Positions 1 to 5,392 of a stretch of 5,392 nt of DNA are shown in pieces. The translations under genes were made by a program, and so were the position numbers. Source of the stretch: Prolixibacteraceae bacterium (GTDB lineage Bacteria > Bacteroidota > Bacteroidia > Bacteroidales > Prolixibacteraceae); NCBI GenBank assembly GCA_016931875.1, contig JAFGDX010000100.1, positions 1 to 5,392 of the forward strand. The letters run 5' to 3'. Position 1 is the first letter of the stretch; every line of letters starts with the position of its first letter. The notes below the pieces were generated by a model. The model saw only the letters and a program-made list of their open reading frames with translations, was not told where the DNA came from and made no database searches.

Positions 1-1257
1 CTGGCTGAAAACGGTGTGCGGTTTACACAGGCATACTCGGCCAACCCGGTGTGCAGCCCCACGCGTGCCGCCATCATGACAGGGAAACATCCCAACCGGG
101 TGAATATTACCGACTGGATTCCGGGAGCCGACCCGAAAATGCGTCCGCTGCTCGGGCCGCAGGACAGCGATAAACTGGCCCTGGAAGAAGTGACCATTGC
201 CGAAAAACTGAAAGAAGAAGGATATAAAACCGGTTTTATCGGGAAGTGGCATTTGGGCGGCGAAGGGTTTTTTCCTGAAGACCAGGGTTTCGACATCAAC
301 ATTGGCGGGCATGAGAAAGGGAGCCCGCCCGGAGGCTACTATTCACCGTACAACAACCCCCAACTTCCCGACGGCCCCGAAGGTGAATACCTAACCGATC
401 GCCTGACCGCTGAAAGTATCCGGTTTATCACAGAAAACAAGAACCAGCCATTCTTTCTTTTCCTGGCCTATTACACGGTGCACACCCCCATTCAGGCGTC
501 GAAAAAACACATTGAAAAATACAGGCAAAAACGTTTGGATTTAGCAATTGAAGAGGTTCCGCATACAAAAGAAGGCGAAGGTTATACCAAACTATTGCAG
601 GAAAATGCGGATTATGCCTCGATGGTGGCCGCCATGGACGAGAATGTGGGCAGAATTATGGAAACCCTTCAATCGCAGGGACTGGATAAAAACACGTGGG
701 TTATTTTTACCAGCGACAATGGCGGGCTTTCCACCCTGTACCGCGAAAATGCCCCCACCGGCAACGGTCCGCTGCGTGCCGGAAAGGGCTGGTGCTACGA
801 AGGCGGAATCCGTGTGCCGCTGATTATAACCGGCCCTGAAGTGTCAAACAGGGGAAGAACGGACGATACGCCGGTGGTAAGTATGGATTTCTTCCCTACC
901 CTTTTAAACCTTTGCGGGGTTGAACCCGTCAAAAACGACGGGGTAAATTTAGTTCCCCTTCTGAAACGAAACGACCCGGTAAAACGGAACGAACTGTTCT
1001 GGCACTATCCGCACTACCACGGAAGCGCATGGAAACCGGGGTCAGCACTGCGAAAGGGAGACTGGAAAATCGTTGTACATTATGAAAACAAACAAACCGA
1101 ACTTTTTAATTTACATGAAGACACCGGAGAAACAACTGACCTGGCAAATCAATTTCCGGAAAAGGTAAACGAATTAAAAACCCTTCTGGATAAAAAACTG
1201 GCCGAAACCAATGCCAGATTTCCGGAACCCAACCCGGATTACGCGCCAAGAGATTAA
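1..1257 (+). CDS. Type I (formylglycine-dependent) sulfatase, 5'-truncated by the window edge
   Basis: This gene encodes a hydrolase that removes sulfate esters, most likely from carbohydrate. The frame is open from base 1, and its first residues (LAENGVRFTQAY) already match the sulfatase fold, so the GTG at 16 is an internal Val codon and the true start, signal peptide and N-terminal metal-binding Asp pair lie outside the window. The visible 418 residues carry the sulfatase signature CSPTRAAIMTG, with the Cys codon at 52-54 that would be oxidised to formylglycine. They also carry GKWHLG (from 241), a conserved His in TVHTP (codon 481-483), the metal-site pair in TSDNGG (Asp codon 715-717), and LRAGKG followed by EGGIRVP with the substrate-side Lys at 784-786. 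The C-terminal subdomain has the usual ALRKGDWK and ELFNL elements. The set resembles SulfAtlas S1_16-like enzymes of Bacteroidota, but that subfamily call is from memory and weak. Sulfatase function is near certain; the substrate is unknown. The barrel-protein gene follows 24 bases downstream, so the two are probably cotranscribed. Confidence 0.95.
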   Translation: MAENGVRFTQAYSANPVCSPTRAAIMTGKHPNRVNITDWIPGADPKMRPLLGPQDSDKLALEEVTIAEKLKEEGYKTGFIGKWHLGGEGFFPEDQGFDINIGGHEKGSPPGGYYSPYNNPQLPDGPEGEYLTDRLTAESIRFITENKNQPFFLFLAYYTVHTPIQASKKHIEKYRQKRLDLAIEEVPHTKEGEGYTKLLQENADYASMVAAMDENVGRIMETLQSQGLDKNTWVIFTSDNGGLSTLYRENAPTGNGPLRAGKGWCYEGGIRVPLIITGPEVSNRGRTDDTPVVSMDFFPTLLNLCGVEPVKNDGVNLVPLLKRNDPVKRNELFWHYPHYHGSAWKPGSALRKGDWKIVVHYENKQTELFNLHEDTGETTDLANQFPEKVNELKTLLDKKLAETNARFPEPNPDYAPRD

Positions 1258-1281
1258 GAAACCAAAAACCAAAATTGACTT

Positions 1282-2526
1282 ATGAAAAAACGACAACTCA
1301 TTATCTTCCTGCTTTTTATTGGCGGGTTGTTTCAACATTTACATGCACAGGAAGTTCCGCAAAAACAAACCACTCTTAATTTTTTTCTCGATTGCTGGGA
1401 TTGCGACTTTACCTTTGTGAGGCAGGAACTGGAATTTGTTTCGTTTGTACGCGACCCCAAACTGGCCGATGTTCATATTTTATCCAGTTCGCAGCGAACC
1501 GGAAGCGGCGGGGAAAAGTTTTTTCTGAACTTTATAGGGCTGAATACTTTCCAGGGACAGGATTATGAATATCAGTACATGGCCGACCAATCGGAAACCC
1601 GCGACGAAGTCAGACAGGGGTTATTAAAAATTATAAAAACCGGTGTTCTGCAATACTATTCCCAAACCGGTTTTTTTGAACGCGTAAAGATAAACCTGGA
1701 AGATACCGGCGAAATGACGGCCACCGAAATTGTGGAAGACCCCTGGAAAAAATGGGTATTCAGCATTGAAGCGGGTGGTAACCTGCAACAGGAAGAAAGC
1801 CAGGATGAATTATCACTGGGAACTGAACTCCGGATTCAGAAAGTTACCAAAGACTGGAAAACCCGAATTGAAGGTGATTACAACCTCGATCATGAAAATT
1901 ATTATGATGACGGCGAAAAAATTGAAAACCGGCAGACACGTGCCGACATTTCGGGAAACTACATCAAAAGCCTGAGCAAAAAATGGTCGGCGGGTGTTTT
2001 TGGTGAATATAGCGCTTCAACTTACCTGAATACAAAAAATGCGTATGCCCTCGATGCGGGGATTGAATACAATATTTTCCCCTGGGACATCAGCAACCGG
2101 AAGGTTTTTGTGTTCCGTTACCTGGCCGGAATTTCAAATCACCGGTACCGCGAGATAACCATTTACGACAAACGAAAGGAAACCCTGTATTATGAAGCCC
2201 TGCAACTGGATTTGGAAATTGTTCAACCCTGGGGAAGAATTGAAACCCGGATGGAAGGAAGGCATTATTTTCACAATTTCAACAGAAACCGGCTGATCAT
2301 CGACTCGGAAGTTTCGGTACGTTTAACCAAACAACTCTCGGTTTATGGCGAAATTGAATACCAGGTTGTGCACGACCAGCTTTACCTGCCCGCCGGAAAT
2401 GCGTCGCTGGAGGATGTGCTGCTGCGCAGGAGAAAAATGGCAACGGAGTATGAACTCCGGCTGCAGTTTGGTTTTGAATTTACATTTGGCTCCATTTACA
2501 ACAATGTGGTTAACGAACGGTTCTAA
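1282..2526 (+). CDS. Exported protein with conserved CxxC N-terminal domain and predicted outer-membrane beta-barrel; function unknown
   Basis: The 414-residue protein begins with a clear Sec signal peptide (KKRQ, then a hydrophobic run, predicted cleavage after HAQ near residue 23). Residues about 31-130 form a compact domain with FLDCWDCDF (Cys38, Cys41), FVRDPKLADVHIL (about 55-67) and a TGSGG loop (73-77). This pattern recalls a domain seen in other bacterial proteins of unknown function, in which a TolB-N-like fold precedes a barrel. From about residue 156 to the end the sequence alternates polar and hydrophobic residues in roughly twelve amphipathic stretches rich in Tyr, Trp and Phe, with charged loops. 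The protein ends in Phe, as outer-membrane barrels often do. It may be DUF481-like, but I cannot confirm that. The likely location is the outer membrane, with the N-terminal domain in the periplasm. The start at 1282 is supported by the signal peptide; no Shine-Dalgarno sequence is visible, which is normal in Bacteroidota. Spacing suggests cotranscription with the upstream sulfatase. No enzyme motif was recognised. Confidence 0.88.
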   Translation: MKKRQLIIFLLFIGGLFQHLHAQEVPQKQTTLNFFLDCWDCDFTFVRQELEFVSFVRDPKLADVHILSSSQRTGSGGEKFFLNFIGLNTFQGQDYEYQYMADQSETRDEVRQGLLKIIKTGVLQYYSQTGFFERVKINLEDTGEMTATEIVEDPWKKWVFSIEAGGNLQQEESQDELSLGTELRIQKVTKDWKTRIEGDYNLDHENYYDDGEKIENRQTRADISGNYIKSLSKKWSAGVFGEYSASTYLNTKNAYALDAGIEYNIFPWDISNRKVFVFRYLAGISNHRYREITIYDKRKETLYYEALQLDLEIVQPWGRIETRMEGRHYFHNFNRNRLIIDSEVSVRLTKQLSVYGEIEYQVVHDQLYLPAGNASLEDVLLRRRKMATEYELRLQFGFEFTFGSIYNNVVNERF

Positions 2527-2572
2527 AATTAACACCGTGTTTTGGCTCGCCCGGAGTGCCTGAATGTTTAAA

Positions 2573-4324
2573 TTAAAGTTTCACCAACTCCATATACATC
2601 AGTTCCGCACTGCCCCAGTTTTCCCGAACCGGTGTGAGCGAAATAATTTGGTTGCCGGGTTCTGAAATTTCAATTTCACCCAAACTGATGATTTCAAAAT
2701 TACCATCGGTTGAAGGAATTTCAGTTTCCGTATTTTGATCGCCCAGTTTGACTGTCAATTTACCTGGCTGTTCCGATTTAACCAGCGCTTCTATTCTGTA
2801 TGTACCGGCGTCGCTTGTATGAAACATCCATTCCACCCGCGTGCGGTAATCCACCCAGTTTTGAATAAGCGATTCGGTTCCCGATCCTGAAAGAACGGCA
2901 TGGGTTCCGTACCCCGGATTGTGAATATCGGCAAAATCGGCCGGCATCAAAATCTTTCCTTCCTTCAGCGACGGCATATTGCTGGTGATTTCCATTTTTT
3001 TGCCTGTTTTTACGACAACCACCGTATTCACCGGATCGAAAATTACGGTTGGCGCATGAATCAGTACATCATTGTCTTCAAATTTATAGGCGAACTTTTG
3101 TTTGGGGTTGGTAAGCAAATACACATCTTTTACCCGTGCGTCCAGCCCTGGCACACGAAGAACTCCATCTTTGGGCCAGTTAAAAACATGCAGGTAAAGT
3201 ATATTTCCCGAACTTGTTTTTTTGGTGGTACAACGCCCCCACGGGAGTTTAAAGAACGGGCTGGCTGAAGTACCGTAAATCGATTCGCCGTTTTTTTGCA
3301 TCCACGCTCCCATTTCTTTCAGGCGTTCCACACTGGGCGCCGGAATCAACCCTTCGGCAGTTGGCCCCACATTCAGCAACAGGTTTCCGCCTTTGCTGGC
3401 AATGTCAACCAGCATCCGGATTAACGACTCCGACGATTTCCAGTTGTCATCGTTCCTTTTGTATCCCCAACTGGTATTCATGGTCATGCACACTTCCCAG
3501 TCGTAATCGAGCCCGGTAGGCGGAACATGCTGTTCGGGTGTGGAGAAATCGCCCGGCCACGGACGGTACAAACGGTTGTTGGTAATCAAATCCGGATATT
3601 TATCGGCTTCAGCCTGCAGTGTTGTCGCAGCTTCTTCAGTCATTCCGCGCGGGGTGTCCCACCATAAAATATCGAGCCCGCCGTAATTTTCAAGAATTTC
3701 CTTTACCTGCGGAACCGCTTTTCCGTTGATGTAATTCATCAGTGGTTCGCGCTCCAGTTCCGGGTCCCAGTGGGGCACTCCCTGTTCAATATTGTGATAC
3801 GTTCCGCCCGGTTCGTGCCAGTCCTGTGCCTGAGAATAGTAAAACCCCAGCCGCATTCCGTGTTTTTCGCAGGCGTCGGCCAGTTCCTTCAGCGGGTCGC
3901 GATCAAAAGGAGTGGCATCAACAATATTGTATTTACTGGCTTTGGAATGAAACATGGCAAAACCGTCGTGGTGTTTCGAGGTAATAACAATGTATTTCAT
4001 TCCGGCAAATTTGGCCAGCTTTACCCACTCTTCGGCATTGTATTCAACCGGGTTAAACTGTTCCGCCAGCTTTTCGTATTCTTTTACCGGAATTTCTGCC
4101 CGTGCCATTATCCACTCGCTTATTCCTGGAATTTCTTTTCCGTTCCACTCGCCCGCCGGAACAGCATACAAGCCCCAGTGGATAAACATTCCAAAACGTG
4201 CATCGCGCCACCATTCCATTTTTGCATCCTGTTTTAAAGTTGCTTCGTCTTTTTGTTCCTGATTTTTGGGAGCACATGAAAAAAGAAAGAACAGAATTCC
4301 AAAGAAAAGTCCAAGCTGTTTCAT
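2573..4324 (-). CDS. GH29 alpha-L-fucosidase, lipoprotein, with C-terminal accessory beta-sandwich
   Basis: This enzyme would hydrolyse terminal alpha-L-fucose from glycans with a retaining mechanism, acting in the envelope. The 583-residue protein starts with a lipoprotein signal (LFFLFSC, lipid-bearing Cys17). The catalytic (beta/alpha)8-like domain spans about 35-350. It holds WWRDARFGMFIHWG (38-51), the fucose-binding pair in KHHDGF (His118, His119), and GLDILWWDTP, where Asp223 (codon 3656-3658) sits at the nucleophile position. Further on is WEVCMTMNTSWGY (276-288), followed by GGNLLLNVGP (322-331), all typical of GH29. The acid/base Glu is less certain; Glu264 (in TPEQ) and Glu277 (in WEVC) are both candidates. 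A small beta-domain (about 350-445) follows, then a further segment of about 140 residues (445-583) that looks like a CBM35-type or similar sugar-binding sandwich, an inference from composition and pattern. It is convergent with the barrel-protein gene and divergent from the phosphoesterase gene, and so has its own promoter. The intact length and full motif set argue for an active enzyme; linkage specificity cannot be read. Confidence 0.95.
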   Translation of the reverse strand: MKQLGLFFGILFFLFSCAPKNQEQKDEATLKQDAKMEWWRDARFGMFIHWGLYAVPAGEWNGKEIPGISEWIMARAEIPVKEYEKLAEQFNPVEYNAEEWVKLAKFAGMKYIVITSKHHDGFAMFHSKASKYNIVDATPFDRDPLKELADACEKHGMRLGFYYSQAQDWHEPGGTYHNIEQGVPHWDPELEREPLMNYINGKAVPQVKEILENYGGLDILWWDTPRGMTEEAATTLQAEADKYPDLITNNRLYRPWPGDFSTPEQHVPPTGLDYDWEVCMTMNTSWGYKRNDDNWKSSESLIRMLVDIASKGGNLLLNVGPTAEGLIPAPSVERLKEMGAWMQKNGESIYGTSASPFFKLPWGRCTTKKTSSGNILYLHVFNWPKDGVLRVPGLDARVKDVYLLTNPKQKFAYKFEDNDVLIHAPTVIFDPVNTVVVVKTGKKMEITSNMPSLKEGKILMPADFADIHNPGYGTHAVLSGSGTESLIQNWVDYRTRVEWMFHTSDAGTYRIEALVKSEQPGKLTVKLGDQNTETEIPSTDGNFEIISLGEIEISEPGNQIISLTPVRENWGSAELMYMELVKL

Positions 4325-4354
4325 TTTGTTCGTTTTGATTCGTTTTTAAAATTA

Positions 4355-4385
4355 CAAGTATAAATTTCGGAATAAAAATTACAAT
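4355..4385 (-). promoter_or_regulatory. Candidate Bacteroidota-type promoter of the fucosidase gene
   Basis: Read on the - strand, ATTG (4385-4382), a 19-base spacer and TATACTTG (4362-4355) match the Bacteroidota primary sigma pattern TTTG / TAnnTTTG with one mismatch in each box. The -7 box lies 30 bases upstream of the fucosidase ATG, which leaves a short leader. The consensus is established; the assignment here is inference, because such short boxes arise by chance in AT-rich DNA. Confidence 0.5.
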
Positions 4386-4400
4386 CCGCTTTTATTTCCT

Positions 4401-4433
4401 AAAAACAGTACATTTTTTTTGAAGAAAAACAGT
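4401..4433. repeat. 9-base direct repeat between the divergent promoters
   Basis: The sequence aaaaacagt occurs at 4401-4409 and again at 4425-4433, 24 bases apart start to start. The pair lies upstream of both candidate promoters, the position expected for an activator or repressor site. The sequence is A-rich, so chance is a fair alternative. Confidence 0.25.
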
Positions 4434-4538
4434 GGAAACCTAAAGATGTTAAATACCTGCTGAAAATTGTTTTTTTTGACGAAGGAATACAACACCAGAC
4501 CAAATTTATACGATTACCGCAATTTATTTGGGAAAGAA

Positions 4539-4571
4539 TTTGCCGGAATCTTTTTGGGTTTCTTACATTTG
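4539..4571 (+). promoter_or_regulatory. Candidate Bacteroidota-type promoter of the PhoD-like gene
   Basis: TTTG (4539-4542), a 21-base spacer and TACATTTG (4564-4571) match the Bacteroidota TTTG / TAnnTTTG promoter pattern without mismatch. The -7 box ends 26 bases before the ATG at 4598, so transcription would begin about 20 bases upstream of the start codon. No Shine-Dalgarno sequence is seen before the ATG, as is usual in this phylum. No Pho-box-like repeat was recognised. Confidence 0.6.
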
Positions 4572-4597
4572 AAGAATCAGTTATAAACCGTTGAATT

Positions 4598-5392
4598 ATG
4601 AAGGCTGTAAATGTACTCCTGCTTTTCTCCCTGTTCCTTGTTGTTTCGTGTAGTTTTAAGAAAACAACTGACGGGCCGTATTTTGGGAACGGATTTCACA
4701 ACGGCTGGGCCGATCAAAACTCGATTGTGCTCTGGACGCGGCTCACCCAACACCCGGAAGGAAATACCGGCGGAACCCCGTTTCTTGTTCCTTCGGCGGA
4801 AGAACACCGGCAACTGAACAAAGAAGCCAATCCGGAAAAAATTTACCGCGCGCAAATCCCCGAAGGGTTGACCCTGAACGACATGATTGGCGCCTGCCCA
4901 GGAGCGCCGGGTGAAGTAAAACTTACTTACTACCCTCTTTTACATTCCGAAAATAAAACTGAAACCGGCTGGATGGCAGTTGACACCCAAAAGAATTTTA
5001 CCCACCAGTGGTACTTAAACCAACTTCAACCCAACACAAAATATGTGGTGGAAATGGAAGCGAGGCAGGATAAAAAATCAAAAGTCTCTGACAAAATTCA
5101 AGGGGCGTTTCGTACACCACCAGCCCCGGAAACCGAAGATAACATTGAGTTTTGTGTGGTTACCTGCCACGATTACTGGCGGAAAGACACCACCGGCGGG
5201 CACAAAATTTATGAGGTGATGATGAACCTTTTCCCCGACTTTTATGTACACACCGGCGATATTGAATATTACGACAAACCGGAACCCTATGCACTTACTG
5301 AAGAACTGATGCGGTTTAAGTGGGACCGGATTTTTGCGCTTCCGTTGCAACGAAAATTCTGGACACAGGTAACCAGTTATTTTATGAAAGAC
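4598..5392 (+). CDS. PhoD-family phosphodiesterase/alkaline phosphatase lipoprotein, 3'-truncated by the window edge
   Basis: The frame from the ATG at 4598 stays open to the last base (265 codons, no stop), so this is the N-terminal part of the gene. The product starts with a lipoprotein signal (LFLVVSC, lipid-bearing Cys18), which fixes the start. Residues about 27-175 form the Fn3-like N-terminal domain of PhoD-type enzymes, with GNGFHNGWADQNSIVLWTRL (30-49) and a strand pattern ending in FRTPPAP (171-177). The metallophosphoesterase domain then begins with FCVVTCHDYW (185-194), where Cys190 aligns with the metal-binding Cys of the PhoD family, and HTGDIEYYD (218-226), where Asp221 is the expected bridging metal ligand. 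The last residues, MKD, are probably the start of the family's DDHD motif, just beyond the edge. Such enzymes use Fe and Ca to cleave phosphate mono- or diesters outside the cytoplasm. Bacteroidota paralogues often lie among sulfatase and glycosidase genes, and their true substrates are mostly unknown. A candidate promoter sits immediately upstream. Confidence 0.9.
   Translation, partial: MKAVNVLLLFSLFLVVSCSFKKTTDGPYFGNGFHNGWADQNSIVLWTRLTQHPEGNTGGTPFLVPSAEEHRQLNKEANPEKIYRAQIPEGLTLNDMIGACPGAPGEVKLTYYPLLHSENKTETGWMAVDTQKNFTHQWYLNQLQPNTKYVVEMEARQDKKSKVSDKIQGAFRTPPAPETEDNIEFCVVTCHDYWRKDTTGGHKIYEVMMNLFPDFYVHTGDIEYYDKPEPYALTEELMRFKWDRIFALPLQRKFWTQVTSYFMKD

Larger units (their letters stand above)
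4325..4597. other. AT-rich divergent intergenic region
   Basis: This 273-base gap separates the divergent starts of the fucosidase and the phosphoesterase. It is clearly richer in A and T than the flanking genes, with runs of T at about 4413-4420 and 4470-4477. It holds one candidate promoter for each direction, a 9-base direct repeat between them, and a start-less open frame on the + strand. No tRNA, riboswitch or strong hairpin was recognised. Confidence 0.7.

Noticed and set aside
16..1257. GTG at 16 as the sulfatase start
   Set aside because: The frame is open from base 1 and the five residues before it (LAENG) match the sulfatase family; starting here would remove the signal peptide and the N-terminal metal ligands.
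2323..2563. Short frames on both strands over the 3' end of the barrel-protein gene
   Set aside because: They overlap the conserved barrel frame, carry no recognisable motif and have no plausible start region.
2527..2572. Bidirectional intrinsic terminator between the convergent genes
   Set aside because: The inverted repeat aacac-c-gtgtt (2531-2541) has too small a loop, and the GC-rich stretch at 2544-2560 pairs only with two mismatches and lacks a T-tract directly after it on either strand.
3742..4262. Several open frames on the + strand opposite the fucosidase (for example 3770-4237)
   Set aside because: They are antisense to a gene with strong GH29 motifs, show no family features or signal peptide logic, and are explained by the base composition of the real gene.
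4577..5350. Two - strand open frames opposite the PhoD-like gene
   Set aside because: The + strand frame has a lipoprotein signal and PhoD motifs across the whole span; the opposite frames have none.
1..5392. Complete polysaccharide utilisation locus
   Set aside because: No SusC/SusD pair or regulator is inside the window, so only part of such a locus could be present.

Overview
The window looks like a piece of a Bacteroidota chromosome, probably from a marine or otherwise polysaccharide-degrading member. The evidence is indirect. Two lipoproteins have short Bacteroidota-style lipobox signals, a third protein has a signal peptide ending in Ala-Gln, starts lack purine-rich Shine-Dalgarno sequences, and two candidate promoters fit the Bacteroidota TTTG / TAnnTTTG pattern. 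The gene content (formylglycine sulfatase, GH29 alpha-L-fucosidase, PhoD-like phosphoesterase) is typical of loci that degrade sulfated, fucose-containing glycans. No SusC/SusD pair, regulator or 16S gene is present, so the genus and the exact substrate cannot be read from this window.

Layout: (1) bases 1-1257, + strand, a type I sulfatase cut by the left edge just upstream of its catalytic cysteine; (2) 1282-2526, + strand, 24 bases downstream and probably cotranscribed, an exported protein with a small conserved N-terminal domain and a predicted outer-membrane beta-barrel, of unknown function; (3) 2573-4324, - strand, convergent with gene 2 across a 46-base gap, a complete GH29 alpha-L-fucosidase lipoprotein with an extra C-terminal beta-sandwich; (4) 4325-4597, an AT-rich divergent intergenic region with one candidate promoter per direction, a 9-base direct repeat and an unexplained 63-codon open frame; (5) 4598-5392, + strand, the N-terminal part of a PhoD-family phosphodiesterase/alkaline phosphatase lipoprotein that runs off the right edge.

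How the genes could work together (inference): the sulfatase removes sulfate esters that block glycosidases, the fucosidase trims terminal alpha-L-fucose, and the PhoD-like enzyme releases phosphate from phosphate esters or diesters in the cell envelope. The barrel protein may be an envelope accessory factor, or may simply be a neighbour. The three transcription units (rightward sulfatase-barrel, leftward fucosidase, rightward phosphoesterase) show that the cluster is not one operon. The most notable point is the barrel protein with its Cys-x-x-Cys N-terminal domain. I saw no mobile element, CRISPR array, tRNA or rRNA, and nothing that clearly forms a new defence or other exotic system.
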